Assembly: GCF_000829375.1 (NCBI RefSeq)
Contig: NZ_AP014624.1
Coordinates: 2,666,001 to 2,730,000, forward strand
Direction of reading: 5' to 3'
From: Chryseobacterium sp. StRB126
GTDB lineage: Bacteria; Bacteroidota; Bacteroidia; Flavobacteriales; Weeksellaceae
DNA length: 64,000 nucleotides
The stretch's first letter is position 1, and each line of letters opens with the position of its first letter. Below, one piece after another: positions 36,190 through 45,104 of the stretch. The position numbers and the translations under genes are program-made. The notes beneath the pieces were generated by a model. It was not told where the DNA came from. It saw only the letters and a list, made by a program, of their open reading frames with translations, and searched no databases.

Positions 36190-37035
36190 ATGAAAGGACT
36201 CCATCTTGAAGGAATTAACGTGAAAGAAATAAAGCTTAAAGGAGAAACTGTTTTTAAAACAACAACTTTTCTTTCATTTATCTATATCATAAAGGGAAAA
36301 GGGAAACTCCTGTATGATGAACGCTATATTGATTTTACAGAGGGTAAGCTATTTATTATTCCACAACAGGAATCTTATCGTTTTGAAAGTGAGAATGCAG
36401 ATCTTATCAGCATAGAATGTCCTATTGAGTTTATTGATAAAATCCGTCTGGAAGCAGACCGCATTGAAAGTTGCGAAAACCTTTACAAACTGCAATACAT
36501 CAGTAATAACTATCATGCCCGCGCCGGATGTGTGTTTAGGAATAAAAATGATGAAGATTTTGCAAAGGCCCTTATTCTTCAGATTGCCAATGAATTCAGG
36601 AATAGGGTAGAAGATTATCTTATCATCCGTAACTGTATTTCAATCCTGCTTAATCTTATTGCCAGAAATATCATCCAAAGTGAGACTTCAGACCTTCAGG
36701 AAAATAAAAAAGCTTTTTCTATTATGAAGATCATCACTTATATTCAAAAACATATAAAAGATAGAGAAAAAACCGGAATTCAGGTTATTGCAGATCATTT
36801 TGGAATTTCCGGAAATTATTTCGGAGAATATTTTAAACAGCAGACCGGAGTTTCTTATCAGGATTATTTACTGGATTACCGGCTTAAATTGGTAGAAACC
36901 TATCTGAAGTACAGCAGTGCAAGGCTTAGTGAGATTGCTTATGAATTACAGTTCAGTGATGAGAGTCATCTTTCTAAACTCTTTAAAAAGTACAGAGGGA
37001 TAACTCCCGGTGAATACAGAAAGAAAAATAGGTAA
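36190..37035 (+). CDS. AraC-family transcriptional regulator, divergent to DHA2-type MFS
   Basis: 281 residues with an N-terminal cupin (YDERYIDFTEGKLFIIPQQESYRF near 40-63) and C-terminal HTH pair: IQVIADHFGISGNYFGEYFKQQTG and LSEIAYELQFSDESHLSKLFKKYRGITPGEYRK. It is the same subtype as the AraC at 43017 (HFGISGNYFGEYFK versus EFGLSATYLGSYFR). It likely controls the divergent efflux pump. Confidence 0.9.
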   Translation: MKGLHLEGINVKEIKLKGETVFKTTTFLSFIYIIKGKGKLLYDERYIDFTEGKLFIIPQQESYRFESENADLISIECPIEFIDKIRLEADRIESCENLYKLQYISNNYHARAGCVFRNKNDEDFAKALILQIANEFRNRVEDYLIIRNCISILLNLIARNIIQSETSDLQENKKAFSIMKIITYIQKHIKDREKTGIQVIADHFGISGNYFGEYFKQQTGVSYQDYLLDYRLKLVETYLKYSSARLSEIAYELQFSDESHLSKLFKKYRGITPGEYRKKNR

Positions 37036-37111
37036 AAAGTACTGCTTAGATCTATTTCTTTGGTGATGTAAATTATTGATTTATTGTATTTTAAATTTAT
37101 TTTGAAAATTA

Positions 37112-37139
37112 ACATAGTTAACTATATAGTCTACTATGT
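37112..37139. promoter_or_regulatory. 28-bp near-palindrome, probable MarR operator
   Basis: The left half ACATAGTTAACTAT (37112-37125) and the right half ATAGTCTACTATGT (37126-37139) are reverse complements except at two positions. It ends 32 bp before the marR start and would overlap its promoter. Confidence 0.65.
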
Positions 37140-37171
37140 ATTTTTATATATTTACATCAAAGATAATTAAG

Positions 37172-37666
37172 ATGGATTTTGACTTTATTAAAGAATTAGG
37201 TTATAAAGCATTGGATAGCAGATTGAAAAGAATAAGTGATAGAATGTCTCATGATGTTAGAAAGTTTTACAAGGAGTTCGGAATTGATGTGGAACCTAAC
37301 TGGTACCTGGTTTTTATGCTGCTTCAAAAAAGAGGGGAGATCTCCATTACGGATATTGCAGAACCCTTGGGATATTCTCATCCGTCTGTAGTGGTTATTG
37401 TAAAGAAAATGACAGAAAAAGGATATCTGATGATTAAGAAAGATCATGAAGATAAGCGTAAACAGATGATTTCTCTATCTCCAAAAGCTATTGAAATGCT
37501 TCCCCAGTTAGAACAGGTTTGGGACAGTTGCGAAAAAGCTATTTTAAAATTACTGTCAGAGGATTTATCTATTTTTTCTTACCTGGATGCAATAGATCAG
37601 GAACTGAAAAACGAATCTTTCCATCTTCGTTTCAAAAAAGAATATTTAAAATCAATAGAATCATGA
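37172..37666 (+). CDS. MarR-family transcriptional regulator
   Basis: 164 residues from ATG 37172; an upstream reading from 37136 overlaps the operator and is rejected. The winged helix is clear: ISITDIAEPLGYSHPSVVVIVKKMTEKGYL near 65-94 (HTH) and KDHEDKRKQMISLSPKA near 98-114 (wing, with the usual D-x-R). Its stop overlaps the start of the next gene by 4 nt (ATGA), so it is translationally coupled to a secreted protein of unknown function. A palindrome upstream suggests autoregulation. Confidence 0.88.
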   Translation: MDFDFIKELGYKALDSRLKRISDRMSHDVRKFYKEFGIDVEPNWYLVFMLLQKRGEISITDIAEPLGYSHPSVVVIVKKMTEKGYLMIKKDHEDKRKQMISLSPKAIEMLPQLEQVWDSCEKAILKLLSEDLSIFSYLDAIDQELKNESFHLRFKKEYLKSIES

Positions 37667-38427
37667 AAACACTACTTCTCTTTATCGCGCTAATTTTCTC
37701 TAATCTTATGATTTCTGCTACTGAAACCAAAGTGATGGTAAGAGCAAAAGCAAAGGATGCTAAATTTATCGGAAGCTCATTGGGCGGCGCTCACATCATT
37801 GTCAGAAATAAACTGAACCAAAAGATTTTAGCAGAGGGAAATACCACCGGAAATACCGGGAACACTGACCTGATTATGAAAACTCCCAAAGTAAGAGGGA
37901 ATTCAATTACAGATGATCAAACAGGAGGATTTGTAGCAACAGTTGATATTGAAGAACCCACATTGGTTACAATAGAAGTGATTTCTCCATTGAACAGCAG
38001 ACAGGCACAGGCGGTTGTAAGTACCGAGTTATGGCTGATTCCAGGGAAAAATATTTTAGGAGAAGGAATTATTCTCGAAATTCCAGGATATATTATTGAT
38101 ATTTTAAAACCGAGAACCCATCAGTATATTGCATTGAATACCATTAAGGATAAACCATTCCTGTTTCAGGCCAATATTGTGATGATGTGCGGCTGTGTGA
38201 TTGAGAAAGGTGGGGTATGGAATTCTGACGAGATTGAAGTGAAAGGAATTCTGAAGAAAGACGGGAAATTCGTTAAAAATATTGATATGTCGTGGGTGTC
38301 CACCAACTTATTTGAAGGAACCCATCTCATTAATACTCCGGGAAATTATGAACTTATCTTGTATGCTTATCATGAGAAAACTGGTAATACCGGAGTAGAT
38401 AAGGTAAACTATGTGGTTTTTGAATAA
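37663..38427 (+). CDS. Exported protein of unknown function, coupled to marR
   Basis: 254 residues from ATG 37663. Signal peptide MKTLLLFIALIFSNLMISA. The mature part is beta-rich; it includes VMMCGCVIEKGGVWNSDEI near 174-192, a Cys-x-Cys that could bind metal, and a C-terminal strand-rich region (LINTPGNYELILYAYHEKTGNTG) resembling an immunoglobulin-like or transport-accessory fold. I do not recognise the family. Being translationally coupled to MarR implies a shared stimulus; it may be a binding protein for the effector. Confidence 0.6.
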   Translation: MKTLLLFIALIFSNLMISATETKVMVRAKAKDAKFIGSSLGGAHIIVRNKLNQKILAEGNTTGNTGNTDLIMKTPKVRGNSITDDQTGGFVATVDIEEPTLVTIEVISPLNSRQAQAVVSTELWLIPGKNILGEGIILEIPGYIIDILKPRTHQYIALNTIKDKPFLFQANIVMMCGCVIEKGGVWNSDEIEVKGILKKDGKFVKNIDMSWVSTNLFEGTHLINTPGNYELILYAYHEKTGNTGVDKVNYVVFE

Positions 38428-38447
38428 GGATAAAATTAAAATCAGAG

Positions 38448-40007
38448 TTATTGAGTGTTTGTCAAGAGGATGATTCCCCAGAAAAAATCATCAGGAGGTA
38501 AAGAATCCCAATGGTTATAGGCATGTCCGGAATCCGATTTGTAATGAAGTGTATATTTTCCCTGCGGAAGAATGATCTCCTGATTTACTTTCTGATTTTT
38601 CACAGCTCCGCCAGCATGAGAAGATGGCTGATTCTGCATTTGCCATACCATTCTCCCCGAAAAATCTTCAATCCAACCGTAATCACACCATGAGCTGCCG
38701 TTTCCTGAACAGTTTTCACCTACACCCAATATGTTTATGGAGGTAGGATGGGAAAGACTGAAAGTACGGGTAAGATTTTTATCAATCCCGACATTTTGGA
38801 TTTCTGCAATAACCTTTTCCGATGGGTGGTATGGCTTTGCATTAAACTTATTTCTTTTCTTATACTCCTCATATAACTTTTGGGCTTTTAGGGTATCATT
38901 ATTTAAGATAGCCATGGAAGCTTTACTTATTAATTCCTTATTTTCCAGCTGATGATCCGGATGTCTGTTTTCGTCAATAAAAAAATGATAGAAAAGGCTT
39001 CCGACAGGTGACATCATCAGATCTCCGTCACCAAGCGGAAATGGCTGGCTGAGCCTGTCTGTGTTACATATTACAGCTAGAGTAAGCTTTTGTGATGGTA
39101 CTTTTATAAAGAGAGCCGACTCTCCATTGGTTTGTCCATAATGCCAATAATAATCTCTTCCTTTATAAGATTCCACAAACCAGCCCAATCCATAGGGTGT
39201 GATAAAACCTGACTCGGTTCTGTTAGGAGTAAAAACCAGTTTTTGTCCTGCTTTCGAAACAAGCTGATAACGATCAATAGCATCCGAATATTTCAACAGA
39301 TCAGCAACACTTGTTGCCAGTCCGCCAAATGCACCAAATTCATTAAGATACTCAATCCGTTTAATATCACCTGAAGAAGTCAGTTCATAAGGTTTAGCAA
39401 GTCTATTGAAGGTTGTCTGGAAAAAAGAAAGAACGGAAGGGTTTGCAGAACTAAATTCGTCCACTTGTTCAGGGGTAATAGATGGCGCAGAGGATGTCAT
39501 TCTCAGAGGTATCAGTATATTTTCTGACAATAACCGGTAAAAAGGAAGGCCGGATATTTTTTCCAGAATTGGCCCCAGTAATCCATATCGATATCCATTA
39601 TACTGAAAATGAGATCCCGGAATTTCCTCAGAAGTATGGGTAAGCAGATGTTTTACTGTGATTCCGGGATTATTCAGATTGATCCCGTATTTCTCTACAG
39701 GATCATCCAGTTTCAGTTTTCCTTGTTCTACAAACTGCATTACCAGGGTAGAGGTAAAAGTTTTTGTTACGGATGCCACCCGAAAAGTTGTTTGCGCTGT
39801 AGCCGGAATATGTTTTTCCAGATCTGCAAATCCATAACCTTTTTGAAGCAAAACAATATTTCCTTGCTTTAAAGCAACGGCCATTCCGGGTATTTTTAAT
39901 TGGGTACGGATAGAATCCAGCGCAGTACTGAATTGCTCTACCTTTGTTTGTTGGGCTTCAATAAAATTAGATGTAATCATCAAAAATAAAAAAGTCAGTT
40001 TTTTCAT
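38448..40007 (-). CDS. Serine hydrolase, class C beta-lactamase family
   Basis: 519 residues. Signal peptide MKKLTFLFLMITSNFIEAQ. The SxxK motif is SVTK at residues 79-82, HFQYNGYRYGLLG near 133-145 provides the Tyr region (in place of YxN), and HYGQTNGESALF near 288 the third motif (HxG). The last 170 residues form an accessory domain rich in Gly/Ser with several Cys, absent in simple AmpC. Members act as beta-lactamases, esterases or D-aminopeptidases in the periplasm. No AmpR neighbour, so an antibiotic role is not indicated. Confidence 0.85.
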   Translation of the reverse strand: MKKLTFLFLMITSNFIEAQQTKVEQFSTALDSIRTQLKIPGMAVALKQGNIVLLQKGYGFADLEKHIPATAQTTFRVASVTKTFTSTLVMQFVEQGKLKLDDPVEKYGINLNNPGITVKHLLTHTSEEIPGSHFQYNGYRYGLLGPILEKISGLPFYRLLSENILIPLRMTSSAPSITPEQVDEFSSANPSVLSFFQTTFNRLAKPYELTSSGDIKRIEYLNEFGAFGGLATSVADLLKYSDAIDRYQLVSKAGQKLVFTPNRTESGFITPYGLGWFVESYKGRDYYWHYGQTNGESALFIKVPSQKLTLAVICNTDRLSQPFPLGDGDLMMSPVGSLFYHFFIDENRHPDHQLENKELISKASMAILNNDTLKAQKLYEEYKKRNKFNAKPYHPSEKVIAEIQNVGIDKNLTRTFSLSHPTSINILGVGENCSGNGSSWCDYGWIEDFSGRMVWQMQNQPSSHAGGAVKNQKVNQEIILPQGKYTLHYKSDSGHAYNHWDSLPPDDFFWGIILLTNTQ

Positions 40008-40435
40008 AGATTGAAACTGAAGAGATTGAACTAAGACTTCATTTTCTCCAAATAAAACTAAACAGATTTTTCTGATTATACAAATGTAATCAATTGTTTT
40101 TCAGTAGAGAAAAAAGAAATCCGGAAAATATCTATTTGTTTTTTGTTCCTGTTGCGTTATAAACATTTGTTGAGCTGTTTCCATTACTGTCCACATGGGT
40201 AATATAACTTTTATATTTATATCTTTCCCGTCATAATATTGTACTCCGGTTAGATTGTGGTCAGACTTGCTGGGATCATTTGTATAGTATTGAATTTACC
40301 TCTTGAAATAGGATATATCCGTATGAAAAAATATCTTATTTTTATCAGATCAGGAAAATGACTATTCCTGACTCTAACAGTAAACTAATTATCATGGATG
40401 TCTCATTGAAAAATTACGGATGAGATCAAGAAATT
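40008..40435. other. Intergenic region with a possible gene remnant
   Basis: 428 bp between divergent genes. A short coding-like stretch on the minus strand (about 40132-40280) needs a frameshift to read through and is listed separately. Otherwise nothing recognised. Confidence 0.4.
40132..40280 (-). pseudogene. Short decayed coding remnant
   Basis: On the minus strand one frame gives DPSKSDHNLTGVQYYDGKDI and a shifted frame continues YITHVDSNGNSSTNVYNAT up to a stop at 40132-40134. Together they look like the end of an exported repeat-rich protein broken by a frameshift. Family unknown; low confidence. Confidence 0.25.
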
Positions 40436-41392
40436 ATGAAGAAATATTTTTTATTAGGTTTGATATTATCCTTGCCAGCTCATGCAGAGAAGAACACGGA
40501 GCAGGTTATATTCCATCAGAATAACCCCACAACGGTTCAGGAAATCCGATATTTTGAGGATGAACCTCGTTATGGTGCTTATATTTCCAGCAGCAACTGT
40601 TCTTTTGAAGTCTTAATTAATGATATTCCTGTTATAAAACATATTGATACCTCCGGTAGCGGTTTGGCCGGTTCTTATTTTCCGCTGAATGAAGGGATTA
40701 CTAAAAAAGGAAATCAGAAAATTACCATTAAAATGACTCCGGGATTTAATCAGGATAAGAATGTTTTAAATACGGAGCTTTCTCCCAATTCAGAAATACA
40801 GGTGAAGATTGTAAAATCACTGAAAAATAAGACGGGAAACTCTGAAGAAGACGAAGTGAGAAAATATTCAACATCTAAAAAGAAACGGGTAAATAACAAT
40901 ACTTTTGAAGATGCATTCACTTTTTTTGCAGACATTCCTTATCATATAGAAACTCTTGAAAATGCTGAGGTTTTACTAACCGATGATAAAGATAAACTGC
41001 AGGCTCTCGAGCAGGAAGTAGCTGCTAAATACAATAAAATAAGAGATATTTACATGACCGGCTCATGGAGCACATTGGCAACGATTTATTATAGCAGAGA
41101 AAAAAGAGTAGCAAAACAACTGGACTTACTGCCAAATGAGATAAAGGATAGATGGAATGAATATGTATTCCGAACAAATACTGATATTACATTTTTTGAT
41201 TTAAAACCAATTGAAGACTATAAAATGACCTTTTATGCTGATGGTAAAATCGTATGCCTGCAGAAAATCAATAATGAAAAATCAGCTCTTTGGGGAGGTT
41301 TTAAAAGAAAAGGAAAGGATAATATAACGACAACTTACATTACCCTTTACCTTTATCGTCCCAAAGGAACTAAGGATCTGGAAGTATATTAA
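40436..41392 (+). CDS. Exported protein of unknown function
   Basis: 318 residues. Signal peptide MKKYFLLGLILSLPAHA, cleaved before EKNTEQ. The N-terminal third (FHQNNPTTVQEIRYFEDEPRY, then GSYFPLNEGITKKGNQKITIKM) suggests a beta-sandwich; the middle (residues 135-225) is charged and helical; the C-terminal third ends in several beta strands with aromatic residues. I do not recognise a family. It is convergent with the broken quinone reductase gene and 4 nt from it. Confidence 0.6.
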   Translation: MKKYFLLGLILSLPAHAEKNTEQVIFHQNNPTTVQEIRYFEDEPRYGAYISSSNCSFEVLINDIPVIKHIDTSGSGLAGSYFPLNEGITKKGNQKITIKMTPGFNQDKNVLNTELSPNSEIQVKIVKSLKNKTGNSEEDEVRKYSTSKKKRVNNNTFEDAFTFFADIPYHIETLENAEVLLTDDKDKLQALEQEVAAKYNKIRDIYMTGSWSTLATIYYSREKRVAKQLDLLPNEIKDRWNEYVFRTNTDITFFDLKPIEDYKMTFYADGKIVCLQKINNEKSALWGGFKRKGKDNITTTYITLYLYRPKGTKDLEVY

Positions 41393-41396
41393 AATT

Positions 41397-41977
41397 TTAT
41401 AAAGAATCAGTGATGGCTAATCCTGTGATGGTGTCTAGCCATTCTTTTCTCTCCTTTGCTGTTAATTCATACAACGGACCTATAAAATGGTTCTCAATGT
41501 GTGAAACGCCACAATATTCTAAAATACCTTTCTTGAGCTGAATAAGTCCGCTTGACTGATATTCATCCTCATAAACCTTGAGGGATAGATCCCCTGCTGT
41601 AGTAATGATTCTTGCTGATTTTGCATTCAAGAGCCCTTTGCGGTCTCCTTTCTTATCGTTTTTAAAAGCAATTCCGGGGAGAAATGTTCTATCAAAGAAC
41701 CCTTTCATGATAGCAGGCATACCCAGCCACCAAACAGGATGTATCCACACCGATGCTCACTCCATTGAATATCTTCCAGGGCTTTTACAAGATCAGGCTC
41801 CAGTTCCATGCGCTGACAGTAGCCAAATTGCAGATTAGGATTAAATTTCAGTTGTCCAATGGCGATATACCGCACCTCAGCACCGGTAGCTCTACTAGAA
41901 TTGATATAGGATTCTGCAATAGCAGAATTAAAACTTTCCTGATTCGGATGTCCGTTAATAACGACAATTTTTTTCAT
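41397..41977 (-). pseudogene. NAD(P)H-dependent (quinone) oxidoreductase, split by a single-base frameshift
   Basis: The first 75 codons from ATG 41977 give a flavodoxin-like fold (KIVVINGHPNQESFN, FMN-binding; then FGYCQRMELEPDLVKALEDIQWSEH). Just after H a base is missing near 41751, and the shifted frame continues VWIHPVWWLGMPAIMKGFFDRTFLPG, the highly conserved part of KefF/NQO-like reductases, to the stop at 41397. Restoring one base would give about 193 residues, the family's usual length. Either a recent mutation or a sequencing error. It would reduce quinones or nitro compounds with NAD(P)H. Coupled (4 nt) to the esterase upstream. Confidence 0.85.
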
Positions 41978-42930
41978 GATTTCCGAGTTAAAATACGGTT
42001 AAATAATTTGACTTGTTGTTGGTGAAAAGCTTCAGAGAGCTGGCAAGGAAAGAAATCAAAAGCGTGTACAGCGCCTTCAATTTCCAATAGAGTAACTGAA
42101 ATTCCTGCATCCTGTAATTTTTTCGCATACTCCTTTCCTTCATCTTTTAGTGGATCAAATTCACATAGAATAATGGTAGCCTCAGGAAGGTTTTTAAAAT
42201 TATTCTCCTGGCATGGAACAGAATACCGAGGGGGATGAGCTGTTGAAGGTTGTAAATAATGTTTCCACATCCATTCAGCAGCTTTTTTAGTCTGCATAGG
42301 AGCATGGGCCAGTTCATTCATTGATGAGGTTTTCAATAGATGATCTGTCGGAGGGTACAATAAATATTGATGCAGGATGTTTATTTCCTCTTTATCTCTG
42401 GCATAATGAGTTATGGAAGCCGCAATAGTAGCTCCGGCACTGCTTCCGCCGATCATTATCCTGTTTTTATTTCCTCCAATTTGGTCAGCAGATTCTGATA
42501 ACCATAATAAAACATCATAACCATCTTCCATAGCAGCAGGGAAGGGATGTTTGGGAGCTAAACGATAATCTACGGAGACAATTGCTGCGTCAATGTCCAA
42601 AGCCAATCGATAAAAGATAAAATCATATTGTTCCGGTGTTCCGTATATGAAAGCTCCTCCATGAAAATAGAGCAGTACCGGTAAGTTTTGCTTTCCTTTT
42701 GGTTGGTAAGCTCTAAGTCTTATATTTCTTTGGGGTTCAGAAGAAGGAATACAGATGTTCTCTACAGAAAGAGATGAAGGAACAGGCGGTAATTCTTCCA
42801 TTGTCATTACAGCCATTTCTTCTTCTCTGATCTTTTCTGGATGATTGGCCAATAAATATTCATAGTTAATTCCGTTAAATGGACTGTCAGTAATAGCTTT
42901 TAAAAGTTCAGTATCTATTTTTTCCTGCAT
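41974..42930 (-). CDS. Alpha/beta hydrolase, HSL-family esterase
   Basis: 318 residues. LLYFHGGAFIYGT near 85-97 is the oxyanion-hole HGG motif, GGSSAGATIAA near 156-166 is the GxSxG nucleophile, CEFDPLKDEG near 251-260 holds the Asp, and EGAVHAFDFF near 282-291 the His. This set defines bacterial hormone-sensitive-lipase-type esterases acting on short acyl esters. Its stop overlaps the quinone reductase start by 4 nt, and a divergent AraC gene is 86 bp away, making an AraC-controlled esterase-reductase operon. Confidence 0.9.
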   Translation of the reverse strand: MQEKIDTELLKAITDSPFNGINYEYLLANHPEKIREEEMAVMTMEELPPVPSSLSVENICIPSSEPQRNIRLRAYQPKGKQNLPVLLYFHGGAFIYGTPEQYDFIFYRLALDIDAAIVSVDYRLAPKHPFPAAMEDGYDVLLWLSESADQIGGNKNRIMIGGSSAGATIAASITHYARDKEEINILHQYLLYPPTDHLLKTSSMNELAHAPMQTKKAAEWMWKHYLQPSTAHPPRYSVPCQENNFKNLPEATIILCEFDPLKDEGKEYAKKLQDAGISVTLLEIEGAVHAFDFFPCQLSEAFHQQQVKLFNRILTRKS

Positions 42931-42950
42931 TACAAATCAATTTTGTATCG

Positions 42951-42958
42951 CAAAAATA
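42951..42958 (-). promoter_or_regulatory. -7 box of the esterase operon
   Basis: On the minus strand TATTTTTG, about 20 nt before the start. It overlaps TTTTG/CAAAA inverted arms (42941-42955). Confidence 0.45.
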
Positions 42959-43004
42959 GACTGATAAACTAGGTGAAAACAGGTATATTTAAAGCTTATT
43001 TAGG

Positions 43005-43012
43005 TACCTTTG
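43005..43012 (+). promoter_or_regulatory. -7 box of the AraC gene, 4 nt before the start codon
   Basis: TACCTTTG at 43005-43012 and ATG at 43017 imply a leaderless AraC mRNA. Confidence 0.55.
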
Positions 43013-43016
43013 TGCT

Positions 43017-43847
43017 ATGGCAAGAGAAAATATATACCAGTCCCTTGAAGTTTTTTATGAAAAGATAGATCAGTGCCCGTTAAAGGACAGGCAATTCAAT
43101 TTTTTTGAATTGGTGTATGTGATTTCCGGAATTGGAGATCATATCGTTAATGAGAATAAAATTGCTTATGCTGCCGGGGACCTGTTTTTAATTACTCCTA
43201 ATGACTATCATGGCTTTGATCTGAATGGAATCTGTGAGTTTATGGTGATTCGTTTTGGGGAAAACTACATTAAAGAATACCAGTGGAAAAGTATAGATCA
43301 TATCGAATGCCTTTTATATTATGCCTCCCATTTATCAGGCTCGGTACTTGTGAATAACGAGGATAAAAAAATGATAAGCTTGCTCATTCAGAATTTACAG
43401 CAGGCCATAGAACATGAGTCAATATATAATGAAGATCTTACCCGGCATCTGGTGAATGCAATCATTGTGATTGCAGCAAGGAACATTGCAGTTATCAAAC
43501 CTGAGAATATCTCATCCAATACAGATGTCCGTATTCTTCAGATTCTGGATTATATTCAGGAAAATATACGTCAGCCTAAACTTCTGAAAGTAGAAACCAT
43601 TGCTAATGAGTTCGGATTATCTGCAACGTATCTTGGCAGTTATTTTCGTAAACAGTGTAATGAGTCGATCCAGCAATATCTCTCTTCCTATAAAATTCGT
43701 TTGATAGAACATCGATTACGCTTCAGTGATAAAAGAGTTCATGAAATTGCCGATGAGTTTGGATTTGCGGATGAAAGCCATATCAATAAGTTTTTCAAAA
43801 GACATAAAGGGAAAAGCCTTAAAGCCTATAGACTGGAGTCAACTTAG
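43017..43847 (+). CDS. AraC-family transcriptional regulator, divergent to esterase operon
   Basis: 276 residues: N-terminal cupin (ENKIAYAAGDLFLITPNDYHGF near 42-63) and C-terminal HTH pair: VETIANEFGLSATYLGSYFRKQCN and VHEIADEFGFADESHINKFFKRHKGKSLKAYR. It is the same subtype as the regulator at 36190. It is divergent from the esterase operon, which it probably controls. Its promoter puts the -7 box almost on the start codon. Confidence 0.9.
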   Translation: MARENIYQSLEVFYEKIDQCPLKDRQFNFFELVYVISGIGDHIVNENKIAYAAGDLFLITPNDYHGFDLNGICEFMVIRFGENYIKEYQWKSIDHIECLLYYASHLSGSVLVNNEDKKMISLLIQNLQQAIEHESIYNEDLTRHLVNAIIVIAARNIAVIKPENISSNTDVRILQILDYIQENIRQPKLLKVETIANEFGLSATYLGSYFRKQCNESIQQYLSSYKIRLIEHRLRFSDKRVHEIADEFGFADESHINKFFKRHKGKSLKAYRLEST

Positions 43848-43848
43848 A

Positions 43849-44082
43849 TTAAAGTGCATTAAATACCTCCATAATGGCTTCAATAAGCCCTTTATCTACT
43901 TTAGATTCTGATGAGGTATCCTGTACAAGCGCCCGCATATTGCCTGAATCATCCCGTTCAAAAACCACTTCGTTACCCTTTACATCTACATAGAATTTAT
44001 AACCATGGGTAAATGTTGCCAGTTTTACATTGAAAAGCTCTTCTTTTCCTTTATAGGTTACGGGGAGTTCAAATTCTTCCAT
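43849..44082 (-). CDS. Small conserved protein of unknown function
   Basis: 77 residues, charged, no signal peptide. A pattern of alternating hydrophobic strands (LPVTYKGKEELFNVKLATFTHGYKFYVDVKGNEVVFERDD) followed by a C-terminal helix suggests a small beta-sheet domain. Convergent with the AraC gene, one base apart from its stop. I do not recognise a named family. Confidence 0.55.
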   Translation of the reverse strand: MEEFELPVTYKGKEELFNVKLATFTHGYKFYVDVKGNEVVFERDDSGNMRALVQDTSSESKVDKGLIEAIMEVFNAL

Positions 44083-44291
44083 TATTATTTAATTGGTGCA
44101 AATGTCGGAAATTTTTGATTAATGTAAAGGAATATAAAGCCATATTAAACAAGTAAAAGAAGAGAAAATATATATATTTGTGAGAATTAATACATGAAAA
44201 TATTATTAATTATTTTATAATAGGCAGTAAATCAAATCGCTGTTGATATAGAAATGTAAAACAGGTAAAGAAACACGGGGCTTACTCGATT

Positions 44292-44699
44292 ATGCAGAAT
44301 TATATAGACATAGAAACAATACCTAATTGTAAAATTGAAGAGGGAAAATTTGAATGGGGAGAGCCTTATCAGGATTATACTCCTGTTTTTATTTTAAAAA
44401 GATTTTCATCTTCCAAACTAGAAAATTCAATAATTATTTTTGGCGAAAATAATTGTAAACAGCAGTTATTATCTCTGTATAATGTAATTATCAATCACGA
44501 AGAATTAGAAAGAATTGAAAATTATACAGAAGAGGAATTGAGTAGAAAAGCCCTGTTAGAGTTAATTAATTTTTATATCAACAAAAATGAAAATCTACTG
44601 GCTCCATGGGATAAATACACGATTGGTCTTATGGAATATGATTATATAGAATATATTGAAAAACAGTTGAAAGATTGTTTTTGCTATGTCAAAATATAA
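44292..44699 (+). CDS. Small soluble protein of unknown function
   Basis: 135 residues, markedly AT-rich and acidic. Sequence reads as mixed alpha/beta (PVFILKRFSSSKLENSIIIFGEN, then a helical YTEEELSRKALLELINFYINKNENLL) ending in DCFCYVKI. Such stand-alone, AT-rich genes in Bacteroidota are often orphan immunity-type proteins, but no toxin is nearby and I cannot place it in a family. Confidence 0.45.
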   Translation: MQNYIDIETIPNCKIEEGKFEWGEPYQDYTPVFILKRFSSSKLENSIIIFGENNCKQQLLSLYNVIINHEELERIENYTEEELSRKALLELINFYINKNENLLAPWDKYTIGLMEYDYIEYIEKQLKDCFCYVKI

Positions 44700-45104
44700 T
44701 TATAGAACCTTTTATAATGTTAGATAAATTATTTTTATCAGATTGGTAGTGTTTCATAAACTATGTAGGTTTAAAATTAATAACAAGTTATTTTCGTAAA
44801 AATTTTTTGAGCTCTGAGGGCTCAAAATTTTCCAGAATATACTACTATAATTGACGAACTTTCTTAAGCTGATAAGTAATGAAAGTTTATCTCATTTTAG
44901 TTTTTTCTGAATAAGTTTTTTTTCAATTATTTAACAATGTGCAGTTTATTGATTTCAAAAAAACATTTAAAAACCGTATTAATAAATTTGATGCGGTTTT
45001 TAAATGTTATAGTAAAATATGTATTCTTGGTAAGCCGGATAACAGATTATTATTTTCCAGCTGTCTTAAAAAGCAATTCAAGATCTGGTTATTAATATCA
45101 ACTT
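44700..45104. other. Intergenic region containing the usp terminator
   Basis: 405 bp between convergent genes. Apart from the hairpin at 44963-45007 it shows no ORF and no other structure I can support. Confidence 0.5.
44963..45007 (-). terminator. Terminator of the marR-usp operon
   Basis: ACATTTAAAAACCG (44963-44976) and CGGTTTTTAAATGT (44994-45007) pair perfectly around a 17-nt loop; on the minus strand the right flank continues as a T-run. It lies about 100 bp past the usp stop. Confidence 0.75.
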
